Assembly (NCBI GenBank): GCA_001543015.1
Contig: LFLC01000065.1
Coordinates: 1 to 34,945 of the forward strand
Direction of reading: 5' to 3'
Length of the DNA: 34,945 bases
DNA from: Nitrosopumilus sp. LS_AOA
GTDB lineage: Archaea > Thermoproteota > Nitrososphaeria > Nitrososphaerales > Nitrosopumilaceae
Part shown: positions 1 to 6,125 of the stretch, piece after piece
Position numbering within the stretch: position 1 is the first letter of the stretch
Layout of the letters: every line of letters starts with the position of its first letter
Program-made: the position numbers and the translations under genes
Notes under the pieces: generated by a model
What the model was told of the DNA's origin: nothing
The model's input: the letters and a program-made list of their open reading frames with translations, nothing else
Database searches by the model: none

Positions 1-138
1 ATAACTTATAAATAATTTTAGTGATTTTATTTAATATACTATTTGAGAATATCCGAGGCTATAAGTATAACTATGAGTTTGGCATTTGATACTAGGGTTG
101 TTGTCGAAACATCCTGGAAGACATCTTGAAGGGAATTC

Positions 139-175
139 TCCATGGACCTACAGTTTAAACTCCATGGATCTACAG
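139..175. repeat. Short direct repeat pair TCCATGGAYCTACAG
   Basis: Two 15-bp copies lie at 139-153 and 161-175 and differ at one base (C/T). They are separated by seven bases that contain most of the 8-bp palindrome GTTTAAAC at 153-160. Each copy contains the palindrome CCATGG. Function unknown; it may be part of a decayed element. Confidence 0.6.
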
Positions 176-294
176 CATATAGTGTTATAATACAGTGAAA
201 ATGGCGATACGTCACCTTTTTTAATGGAGCCTTAACTACATAAACGATGATACTGGCTGTTCCATATACACTTTGAAAATATTAAATAAGTGGT

Positions 295-540
295 TTAAAT
301 GAATTTCATATCACCGAATACCCCGTTTATGATCGTTTTGTACCTGTAAGAGCCGTATCGTACCTTAGATACAATTTTCAACTCGCTTCCATTTTGCACC
401 TCCTGAAGAGGTGCAAAATGGGCACAGAAAATATAATGAGACACAAAATATTTACTGTTAACATAATTTTTCCTAACAAGTAAACCATGGGGAACAAGAA
501 AATACCAAAGAAGTTTAATAGTTGGGGTGCATGCGGATCC
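295..540 (-). pseudogene. Possible C-terminal remnant of a transposase (very tentative)
   Basis: A minus-strand frame of about 82 codons runs to a TAA at 295-297 with no ATG start; its 5' limit is an in-frame TAG near 541-545. The last 23 codons read KVRYGSYRYKTIINGVF followed by GDMKFI, which loosely resembles the C-terminal region of DDE transposases (aromatic/basic residues before a G-V-F-x-x-M-K motif). The upstream half is not convincing protein and carries the 14-bp palindrome at 389-421. Chance openness of AT-rich DNA is a real alternative. Confidence 0.18.
389..421. repeat. Perfect 14-bp inverted repeat, 5-nt loop
   Basis: CCATTTTGCACCTC at 389-402 is followed by loop CTGAA at 403-407 and the exact reverse complement at 408-421. 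A perfect 14-bp stem with a short loop is the strongest hairpin in the window. No T-run follows on the plus strand, so it is not a typical archaeal terminator. It could be a hairpin in an untranslated RNA, a protein-binding site, or abutted terminal repeats of a small mobile element. Confidence 0.8.
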
Positions 541-735
541 ACCCTAGCCCAAGTACTAATTCAGTTACTAATTTAAACGAGAATACGAGAAATTCATTTT
601 GGTAACTCTATAAGCTTCATCGTTGAGGATGTTAATGTAATAATAATACTTGTGGGACTAGTTCAACTTAGTTTGGTAGATTATTCTTTGCTTTACTGAA
701 ATTCAATAAAGCGTTGTTTCGTGTGATTTTCATTG

Positions 736-761
736 TGCTTGGAACATTTGCTTGAAACATT
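736..761. repeat. 13-bp tandem duplication
   Basis: TGCTTGGAACATT at 736-748 is followed directly by TGCTTGAAACATT at 749-761. One mismatch. It lies upstream of the HIT gene, too far for a core promoter. Function unknown. Confidence 0.6.
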
Positions 762-884
762 TTTTGTTGATTACACACTTTTGGTTGAGTGCAACAATTG
801 TTCAAATGTGATTAGGTATCATTGAAGGAATGCTTTCTTGTTTTTTAATTAAAACAATAAATAAAATTAGAAATTGCTAAAACT

Positions 885-1292
885 ATGAATTGTATTTTTT
901 GTGATATTTTAGATGGAAAAAGAGATGGTCATTTTCTATATGAGGATGACTCACATGTCTCATTTTTAGACAAGTATCCAATTGATGTTGGTCACAGCTT
1001 AATTATTCCAAGAAAACATCATGAAACAATTACTGATATGACTCCAAAAGATGTTGGTAGTATTTTTTCTCTAGCCCCAAAAATTGCTAAAGCCATTTTA
1101 ATTGCAACTGGTGCTGATGCATTTAGTCTTGGTCAAAATAATGGAAAGGCAGCAAAACAAATTGTTCCACATGTTCACATACACATCATTCCAAGATATA
1201 ACGAGAAAGGTACTGTCTGGACAAAACGACAAATCTCAAATGATGCTGAATTATCAGAACTAGCAAAAAAAATACGTAGTGTTCTTACTTAG
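885..1292 (+). CDS. HIT family (Hint-type) nucleotide hydrolase/transferase
   Basis: A 135-aa protein, the normal length for single-domain HIT proteins. The histidine triad is HVHIHIIPR with H96, H98 and H100; the central His is the nucleophile in the family. N-terminal C3 and C6 (CIFC) are the pair that, with downstream His residues, bind zinc in Hint-like members. The family hydrolyses nucleoside phosphoramidates or dinucleotides in the cytoplasm; the substrate cannot be told from sequence. The gene starts at ATG in an AT-rich leader with TTAATTAAA-like TATA sequence around 847-855. It runs convergent to aRF1 and the two 3' ends overlap by 8 nt. Confidence 0.93.
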   Translation: MNCIFCDILDGKRDGHFLYEDDSHVSFLDKYPIDVGHSLIIPRKHHETITDMTPKDVGSIFSLAPKIAKAILIATGADAFSLGQNNGKAAKQIVPHVHIHIIPRYNEKGTVWTKRQISNDAELSELAKKIRSVLT

Positions 1293-2568
1293 AGTGGCCT
1301 GGATTATATCTCAAAACAGCACCAATTTTTCCAAGACTGGCAAGCATGTTTCCATGCTCAGCACTTCCAGAAATCACTTCTAATTGAGTTCCTGTTTTTG
1401 CTGCAATTAATTCTAGATAATCCACAATATCTTGTTCTTTGACTTCTGTGTCCATTGCATTACATTCTGGGCATGGTTTGTTTTTGTATTCTGTTTTTTT
1501 TGGAATTACAAGTGGTCTTTCTATAATTTCTTCTTGAATGTGTTTACAGCGCTTACATGTCGCCTCTACTCTATGTAAATTGGTGTTATCTGTAATCAGT
1601 AAAATCTTAACTACATTATTTTTTAGATACTCTATAACCTCTTGTAATCCGTATGCCCCTTTTCCTGTATTGGTGTTTATTTCTCTAAATAGATCCTCTA
1701 TCATTTTTTTCTCTTCAACCATTCTGAAGTTTCCTAAAATATCTCCTGATTTTGCAAATGCCTCTCTAATTCCTTCAGCTCCTGCATAACCCGCATCAAT
1801 TGTATTGATGATGTTATTTTGTAATCTGTATTCTAAATAATTTCCATTTATGAAATCTTCCTTTGTTGGGCCTGGACCTGAAATTATTAGTCCTTTAACT
1901 GGATAGATATCGATAAAATATTCTCTAGTAACTTGTGCAACTCTGTTGTAAAAATAACTTAATTCCATTTCTCTTAATTTTTGAAATCTTTTTGCAGATT
2001 GACCACCTTGTCTGTGCTTTCCTGCAACTCCAGAACCTGTCTGTCCTAAAACTTCAATTTTATCTCCATGTAATAATCCCCAACCTGCATCTTTTGCATC
2101 AATTGCTAAAAACCCGATAAGATTATCATCTTTTAACATATCTTTTAGAATGTCTACGTGAAAGTGATCATCACATCTGTAGAGATATTGATTCAAATCT
2201 TTTGGTGGATCAATTTCCCACACTGTAACTACTTCACTTCCCAATGGCCCTCCTTCTTCTGAAGGTAGTGCGCCACAAAATATCACTAATCCCCTTTCAG
2301 GTGTTTTTTTGTATAGCTTTAATCTTTGAACAACTTTACCTAGAGAATCAACAACATGTGATCTTGTAAGGTCTGACTTTATGTTATCTGCAGTACCCTG
2401 TTCTTGTTGAAGTGAACTAATAATTTCATGGAGTTGTTTTCCCTTTGGAATGTATACTGTAATTAATTCTGTACCTCTACCTGATTTTTCAGATAATTCT
2501 TCAAGTGTTTTTCTAATTTTATAGAGTTTAACTGAATCTTGTTTTTCTATGTTTATTTTTTTATTCAT
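1285..2568 (-). CDS. prf1: Peptide chain release factor aRF1
   Basis: A 427-aa archaeal class-1 release factor, close to the family's usual 410-420 aa. Domain 1 has the stop-codon reading motifs NIKS (62-65) and YxCxxxF (Y130, C132, F136). Domain 2 has GGQ at 188-190 in a GGQSAKRF context, which triggers peptidyl-tRNA hydrolysis. Domain 3 contains two cysteine pairs (CKRC, CPEC) typical of the archaeal zinc-containing C-terminal domain. It recognises all three stop codons on the ribosome. All expected catalytic residues are intact. The 3' end overlaps the convergent HIT gene. Confidence 0.97.
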   Translation of the reverse strand: MNKKINIEKQDSVKLYKIRKTLEELSEKSGRGTELITVYIPKGKQLHEIISSLQQEQGTADNIKSDLTRSHVVDSLGKVVQRLKLYKKTPERGLVIFCGALPSEEGGPLGSEVVTVWEIDPPKDLNQYLYRCDDHFHVDILKDMLKDDNLIGFLAIDAKDAGWGLLHGDKIEVLGQTGSGVAGKHRQGGQSAKRFQKLREMELSYFYNRVAQVTREYFIDIYPVKGLIISGPGPTKEDFINGNYLEYRLQNNIINTIDAGYAGAEGIREAFAKSGDILGNFRMVEEKKMIEDLFREINTNTGKGAYGLQEVIEYLKNNVVKILLITDNTNLHRVEATCKRCKHIQEEIIERPLVIPKKTEYKNKPCPECNAMDTEVKEQDIVDYLELIAAKTGTQLEVISGSAEHGNMLASLGKIGAVLRYNPGHSK

Positions 2569-2615
2569 TTATGATTTTTCCTAAATTTGCGAATATTAAT
2601 TGATTCACTTCTAAA

Positions 2616-3260
2616 TTACATCTCATCAATTGTTTTTAGAAATACTTCTAATGGTTGGTTTCCTCTGATTTTGATCACTTTTTGATCATTGAAGATTAAA
2701 AATGACGGTGTAGCATCAATCCCGATCTCTTTTCCAAATTCATGAAGTGTTTTTACCTTTTCTTCATATTTTTCACCATCTAGACATTTGTTGAATTCTT
2801 TTAAATCCAAACTCACTGTATTTGCAAATTTATCTAGTGATTCTCTTGTAATCCATCCTGTTTTTTCACCTCCCCAATTTTTGTATAGTTCGTTGTGATA
2901 TTGCCAATATTTTCCTTGATCTTCAGCACAATATGCTGCTTGAGCAGCAATTAGAGAATCTGGACCATTTAATGGAAAGTCCTTAAAGACCAGTTTGACT
3001 TTACCTGTTTTTATAAAATCTTCTTCAATAATGCTTAACGTGTTTTGATGAAACTTGTAACAATAGGTGCATTGGTAATCTCCCCACTCTAAAATTGTAA
3101 TTGATGCATTAGGATTCCCCAAAATTGGAGATCCATTTTCAATTAGTTTTGATACAGTAATTATTTTAGAATTATTTTCTGTTTCTGGATATATTGCTAA
3201 AAATCCCCCTACAACAATTCCGATAATTACTGGTATTGCAAGAAGATACAATTTTGTCAT
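2616..3260 (-). CDS. Membrane-anchored DsbA-family thiol-disulfide oxidoreductase
   Basis: 214 aa. Residues 4-24 form one hydrophobic signal-anchor segment, placing the catalytic domain outside the membrane. The thioredoxin-fold active site is CTYC (C64, C67) in the W-G-D-Y-Q-C-x-x-C context of DsbA/BdbD-like thioredoxin_4 proteins. The cis-proline loop is in TPSFLIF. The helical insert between these is of DsbA type. It probably oxidises or isomerises disulfides in exported proteins; AOA carry several such paralogues, so the specific client is unknown. It is divergent from cbtB copy 1 across a 117-bp intergenic region. Confidence 0.9.
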   Translation of the reverse strand: MTKLYLLAIPVIIGIVVGGFLAIYPETENNSKIITVSKLIENGSPILGNPNASITILEWGDYQCTYCYKFHQNTLSIIEEDFIKTGKVKLVFKDFPLNGPDSLIAAQAAYCAEDQGKYWQYHNELYKNWGGEKTGWITRESLDKFANTVSLDLKEFNKCLDGEKYEEKVKTLHEFGKEIGIDATPSFLIFNDQKVIKIRGNQPLEVFLKTIDEM

Positions 3261-3348
3261 ATTTTTTATGAATTTAATTTCTAGTATAAAGTGTCGATTT
3301 GATAAATTGATCTGGAGAAATGATCTTTACAATTTTCCATCCAAGAGC

Positions 3349-3358
3349 TTAAATATAT
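3349..3358 (+). promoter_or_regulatory. TATA box for cbtB copy 1
   Basis: TTAAATATAT is centred about 24 nt before the ATG at 3378. This spacing puts the transcription start at or next to that ATG, consistent with a leaderless mRNA and favouring 3378 over the in-frame TTG at 3366. Confidence 0.6.
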
Positions 3359-3377
3359 TCAAATCTTGATAATTTCG

Positions 3378-3593
3378 ATGTCCGAATCTAGACAAATTTC
3401 TGTATCAAAGAATGGTGTTTCAAAACTTGCAATAATTGCATTAGCATTAGTATTTGTAGCAGGATTATTTGTAGTAGGATTTGATCAAGGACATATCTTT
3501 AGTCTAGTTATTGGTGAGGAGGCATTTGCAGATCTTTACATCCATGAACTAACTCACGATATGCGTCATGCAGCCGGTTTTCCATGCCATTAA
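3378..3593 (+). CDS. cbtB: CbtB cobalt transporter subunit, copy 1
   Basis: 71 aa when started at ATG 3378. A TTG 12 nt upstream is possible, but the TATA spacing and alignment with copy 2 favour the ATG. One transmembrane helix (about 16-38) is followed by an acidic and His-rich tail ending HELTHDMRHAAGFPCH, the signature of CbtB. CbtB is the small partner of CbtA in a predicted cobalt uptake system first noted next to B12 regulation in bacteria; the His-rich tail is the likely metal ligand. The last 46 residues are identical to copy 2 at 4319, while the first 25 differ. It is the only gene on its transcript before a convergent regulator gene. Confidence 0.9.
   Translation: MSESRQISVSKNGVSKLAIIALALVFVAGLFVVGFDQGHIFSLVIGEEAFADLYIHELTHDMRHAAGFPCH
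3451..3586 (+). repeat. 136-bp identical block shared by two cbtB copies (copy 1)
   Basis: Positions 3451-3586 match 4392-4527 base for base (offset 941), including all synonymous sites. The flanking 5' coding parts are clearly diverged, and a synonymous C/T change follows immediately at 3587/4528. This pattern indicates recent gene conversion or partial duplication limited to the 3' part of the gene. Confidence 0.95.
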
Positions 3594-3607
3594 GAGTTCT
3601 AATATTT

Positions 3608-4252
3608 TCAACTAGTTCCTAACGTCCAAAGTATTGTATTGATTGCGGCTATTTCTGCTACGAATTTATCATCTGATGAAGTGATTATGACTATATCTCC
3701 TTCTTCAGGACTCAATAATTTTATCAAATTATCTTTGGTTTCTAATTCATCTGTAAAACAACTAATCTTATCCCCAGAAAAAACAAATTCCTTGTTTTTG
3801 AATATTAATGTTAAAGAATCACTTGCCCCATATAGGATAGCATAGTCCCGCTGTTGCATTCCATTTTCTATGCTTGCACCAAACTCTTTCTTTAGTAAAA
3901 TCGCATAATTGAATTTTCCATTTGTGATCCCACATTTTTTTATGAGACCTTGTGATGGCATTACATTGTAAAATTGGTTTGCAAACTTGATTCCTTTTTT
4001 TGTAAGAAAAGTTCCTGCTCTGATAGAATCCACTAGTCCGTATTCTTTTAAATGTGAAATCAATGTTTTAACTGCACCTTCACCCAAATGGATTTCTTTA
4101 CAAAATGTTGCTCTACTAACATATTTTTGATTAGCAAAACAAAAAATTGATTTTAAAACATGAGGTGCACTAAAAGTCAATATTTTACTTGACCCTTTTC
4201 TTGTAACAATATTTTGTAATGTTTTTACTTGCTGTCGCACATTTTTTATCAT
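3608..4252 (-). CDS. Winged-helix transcriptional regulator (DUF4443-like), candidate regulator of cobalt uptake
   Basis: 214 aa from ATG at 4252; a TTG at 4285 would add 11 residues. I prefer 4252 because the shared TATA element at 4288-4297 would place the transcript start near 4266. Residues about 30-95 form a winged helix (F-C-K-E-I-H-L-G-E-G-A-V-K-T-L-I-S-H-L-K recognition region, then a wing with GTFLTKKG). The C-terminal half resembles the archaeal DUF4443 ligand domain, by memory only. The gene lies antisense between two cbtB copies, is divergent from cbtB-2/cbtA by 66 bp and convergent with cbtB-1, so control of cobalt or cobalamin supply is a reasonable inference. Inducer unknown. 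Confidence 0.75.
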   Translation of the reverse strand: MIKNVRQQVKTLQNIVTRKGSSKILTFSAPHVLKSIFCFANQKYVSRATFCKEIHLGEGAVKTLISHLKEYGLVDSIRAGTFLTKKGIKFANQFYNVMPSQGLIKKCGITNGKFNYAILLKKEFGASIENGMQQRDYAILYGASDSLTLIFKNKEFVFSGDKISCFTDELETKDNLIKLLSPEEGDIVIITSSDDKFVAEIAAINTILWTLGTS

Positions 4253-4287
4253 TTTTGATGTATATAAATTGGATAAAACATCCAACG

Positions 4288-4297
4288 TTTTATATCA
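4288..4297. promoter_or_regulatory. Shared, bidirectional TATA element between regulator and cbtB copy 2
   Basis: TTTTATATCA reads as TGATATAAAA on the other strand. On the plus strand its centre is 26-27 nt before the TTG start of cbtB-2, fitting a leaderless transcript. On the minus strand it would start a transcript around 4266, shortly before the ATG at 4252. A regulator bound here would affect both genes. Confidence 0.5.
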
Positions 4298-4318
4298 TAC
4301 AAAAAAATCAAAATTTTA

Positions 4319-4534
4319 TTGTCACAATCAAAAGAGATTATAATTTCTAAATCTAGTATTCCTATTTTTGCAATAGTATTATTGGCAATGATATTTGTAG
4401 CAGGATTATTTGTAGTAGGATTTGATCAAGGACATATCTTTAGTCTAGTTATTGGTGAGGAGGCATTTGCAGATCTTTACATCCATGAACTAACTCACGA
4501 TATGCGTCATGCAGCCGGTTTTCCATGTCATTAG
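4319..4534 (+). CDS. cbtB: CbtB cobalt transporter subunit, copy 2 (TTG start)
   Basis: 71 aa, the same length as copy 1. The start is TTG at 4319; no in-frame ATG precedes the membrane helix, and the TATA box at 4288 gives leaderless spacing to this TTG. One helix (about 15-38) precedes the His-rich tail HELTHDMRHAAGFPCH. Residues 26-71 are identical to copy 1. It is followed by cbtA after 10 nt, so this is the copy cotranscribed with the transporter, whereas copy 1 is a stand-alone gene about 940 bp upstream. Confidence 0.9.
   Translation: MSQSKEIIISKSSIPIFAIVLLAMIFVAGLFVVGFDQGHIFSLVIGEEAFADLYIHELTHDMRHAAGFPCH
4392..4527 (+). repeat. 136-bp identical block shared by two cbtB copies (copy 2)
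   Basis: Exact match of 3451-3586. See copy 1. Confidence 0.95.
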
Positions 4535-4539
4535 GTGAT
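4534..4539 (+). promoter_or_regulatory. Shine-Dalgarno site of cbtA
   Basis: GGTGAT overlaps the last base of the cbtB-2 TAG stop and lies 5 nt before the cbtA ATG. As an internal operon gene, cbtA uses SD-led initiation, unlike the leaderless first genes nearby. Confidence 0.55.
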
Positions 4540-4544
4540 ATTGT

Positions 4545-5276
4545 ATGAAAACAGCTATTTTTCTAATCATTGTTTTAATTTCAGGAGCACTTGCAGGTTT
4601 TGTTCATGGAACAGTAAATTTTGCAATTGTTGAACCATACCTTGATCAAGCAATTGGCATTGAAAATCAAAATTTGTTTGCATCAGGTGAAGCAGAAGAC
4701 ACTCCTCAATTTTGGGCAGAATATGAGGGATATCGAATTTGGCAAAAAAGTGGCCAAGTTTTAGCTGGAGTCATTTTAGGTACATCTATTGGTGCATTAT
4801 TTGGTTTAGTGTTTGCATTTGCTAGAAACGTATTACCTGGAAATAATGATATCAAAAAAGCACTAGTTTTAGCTGGAATTATGTGGTTTACCATGTATTT
4901 GATTCCATTTCTCAAATATCCTGCAAACCCTCCAACTGTAGGTGACTCTGAAACTGTTGTGTTACGTGCGATACTGTATCTATCATTTATTGCAATTTCA
5001 GGATTTGGTGCATTGGGATTTTATCAATTATCAAAGAAATTCCAAAACAAGAAAAAAATTATTCCACTGGTAGGTTATGGTCTTTTCATTTCTATAGCAT
5101 TCTTTGTAATGCCTGAGAATCCTGATGAGATTACTGCGCCAATGAACTTGGTAAATGAATTTAGAATGATGTCTGTCCTTGGAGTAACTTCTTTTTGGAT
5201 ATCAGTTGGTGTATTCTTGGGATTGTTTTGGAATCGTCTAAAACCTCATCAAGAAACTACTCCATCTTTTAATTAG
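4545..5276 (+). CDS. cbtA: CbtA cobalt transporter membrane subunit
   Basis: 243 aa with about six hydrophobic segments (roughly 4-22, 71-93, 105-122, 137-160, 172-189, 210-229); the CbtA family is described with five or more helices. The N-terminal G-A-L-A-G-F-V-H-G and F-A-I-V-E-P motif and the E-G-Y-R segment before helix 2 are typical of CbtA. Together with CbtB it forms a predicted cobalt uptake system in the cytoplasmic membrane. It lies 10 nt after cbtB-2 with its own SD site, so it is cotranscribed. Ammonia-oxidising archaea make cobalamin, which explains the need for cobalt. Confidence 0.9.
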   Translation: MKTAIFLIIVLISGALAGFVHGTVNFAIVEPYLDQAIGIENQNLFASGEAEDTPQFWAEYEGYRIWQKSGQVLAGVILGTSIGALFGLVFAFARNVLPGNNDIKKALVLAGIMWFTMYLIPFLKYPANPPTVGDSETVVLRAILYLSFIAISGFGALGFYQLSKKFQNKKKIIPLVGYGLFISIAFFVMPENPDEITAPMNLVNEFRMMSVLGVTSFWISVGVFLGLFWNRLKPHQETTPSFN

Positions 5277-5298
5277 TTATTCTAACTCTCTAGAATGA
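5277..5298. promoter_or_regulatory. Candidate operator O1: TTATTCTA-N6-TAGAATGA
   Basis: Half-sites at 5277-5284 and 5291-5298 form an inverted repeat with a 6-bp spacer and one mismatch. It lies 17 bp upstream of the TATA box of the wHTH pair. The same arrangement recurs before phnD (6045-6066). The 12-mer TAGAATGAGAAT at 5291-5302 recurs exactly as its reverse complement at 6041-6052. Confidence 0.6.
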
Positions 5299-5314
5299 GA
5301 ATCATATATACTCG

Positions 5315-5323
5315 TTTAAATAT
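5315..5323 (+). promoter_or_regulatory. TATA box of the wHTH gene pair
   Basis: TTTAAATAT is centred 27 nt before the ATG at 5346, the standard distance for a leaderless archaeal transcript. Confidence 0.65.
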
Positions 5324-5345
5324 CTAAAATATTTACAACGTTAAC

Positions 5346-5678
5346 ATGTCAAGGCGATTAACATTACCACAATTAAAAAAATATGATATTACTCAAAAAG
5401 TAATTGAAGCACTTGCAGACTCTGAATCAAGAGCTATATTATTTTCAATAATTAGAAAAGGAAACACTGCAGCTGAACTTTCAAATAAACTCAAAATCCC
5501 ACTAAGTTCTGTTTACAAAAAACTCTCAGATCTTGAAGAACTAACTTTAATCAAAGTTGAAAAATGGATGATATCTGATAAGGGACGGAAATACAAAGTG
5601 TATAAGAGTAGAATCAGCAAAGCTGATATTTCAATTAGAAAACCTGAGCCAACTTTGATTTTAGTTCCAAACAAGTGA
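5346..5678 (+). CDS. Winged-helix (ArsR/TrmB-like) transcriptional regulator, paralogue 1
   Basis: 110 aa. A single wHTH domain fills residues about 14-90: D-I-T-Q-K-V-I-E-A-L, then AAELSNKLKIPLSSVYKKLSDLEELTLIK as the helix-turn-helix, and a wing around WMISDKGRKYKVYKSR. No ligand domain or metal-binding Cys/His cluster is visible. It forms a coupled pair with the next gene (stop TGA overlaps a possible GTG) and precedes the phnDCE transporter. Inverted repeats before both this gene and phnD suggest that the pair regulates itself and the transporter. Confidence 0.82.
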   Translation: MSRRLTLPQLKKYDITQKVIEALADSESRAILFSIIRKGNTAAELSNKLKIPLSSVYKKLSDLEELTLIKVEKWMISDKGRKYKVYKSRISKADISIRKPEPTLILVPNK

Positions 5679-5683
5679 GATTG

Positions 5684-6034
5684 ATGTCAAAACCAGGTAT
5701 TATTCAATTATCCGAGTTTGATATTACTCAAAAAATCATTGAATCCCTTAGTAATGTTTGTACTCGAGCTGTATTATTTTCAATAAAATATGAATCAAAA
5801 GATGCTACTCAAATTTCAGATGAATTGAAAATATCAATTTCAACTGTTTACAAAACATTGTCTATTCTTGAGGATCTTGCACTAGTTGAAATAGAACACT
5901 TTGTAATTTCTTCAGAAGGTAAAAAAATCAAACAATATCGAAGTAGAATTGGTAAAGTTGAAATTATTTTAGAGGATTCAGAACCTAGTTTGAGTTTGTA
6001 TCCAAATCTCTCAAATGTAAAATCTGATTCTTAG
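5684..6034 (+). CDS. Winged-helix transcriptional regulator, paralogue 2
   Basis: 116 aa from ATG 5684; a GTG at 5675 overlapping the upstream stop (GTGA) is the alternative. ATG is preferred because it aligns with the start of paralogue 1. The proteins match throughout: FDITQKIIESL versus YDITQKVIEAL, STVYKTLSILEDLALVEIEHF versus SSVYKKLSDLEELTLIKVEKW, and a shared wing ending YRSRIGK/YKSRISK. Tandem duplication followed by divergence is clear. Translational coupling suggests equal amounts and perhaps heterodimer formation, which is inference. Confidence 0.82.
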   Translation: MSKPGIIQLSEFDITQKIIESLSNVCTRAVLFSIKYESKDATQISDELKISISTVYKTLSILEDLALVEIEHFVISSEGKKIKQYRSRIGKVEIILEDSEPSLSLYPNLSNVKSDS

Positions 6035-6044
6035 TTTTACATTC

Positions 6045-6066
6045 TCATTCTATAGATTTAGAATGA
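6045..6066. promoter_or_regulatory. Candidate operator O2: TCATTCTA-N6-TAGAATGA (perfect)
   Basis: Perfect 8-bp half-sites at 6045-6052 and 6059-6066 with spacer TAGATT. It lies about 21 bp upstream of the phnD TATA box. A further partial half-site (GGAATGAA) follows at 6073-6080. It matches operator O1 before the wHTH genes in half-site sequence and spacer length. Confidence 0.65.
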
Positions 6067-6087
6067 ACCCTTGGAATGAATACTTGC

Positions 6088-6096
6088 TTTAAATAA
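6088..6096 (+). promoter_or_regulatory. TATA box of phnDCE operon
   Basis: TTTAAATAA is centred about 34 nt before the phnD ATG, leaving a short leader containing TTTAGGAAATT. It sits just downstream of operator O2. Confidence 0.55.
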
Positions 6097-6125
6097 TTAG
6101 CTTTTACTAAATTTTTTAGGAAATT

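Larger units (their letters stand above)
1..884. other. Gene-free region with hairpin, direct repeat and possible mobile-element remnant
   Basis: No convincing intact gene is present. The stretch holds a perfect 14-bp inverted repeat at 389-421, a 15-bp direct repeat (139-153 and 161-175, one mismatch), a 13-bp tandem duplication at 736-761 (one mismatch), and a minus-strand open frame without an ATG start at about 295-540. Its local G+C is uneven: 301-420 is about 41% G+C by hand count, clearly above the usual intergenic DNA of this window. A decayed mobile element or an uncharacterised non-coding RNA locus are both possible. Confidence 0.6.

Noticed and set aside
1-884. tRNA or rRNA gene in the gene-free start region
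   Set aside because: No T-arm GGTTCAAATCC-like sequence with a matching acceptor stem was found here or in other gaps, and no rRNA core sequence is present.
4253-4318. Cobalamin riboswitch before cbtB/cbtA
   Set aside because: The space is only 66 bp, the first gene appears leaderless, and no B12-box-like sequence is visible.
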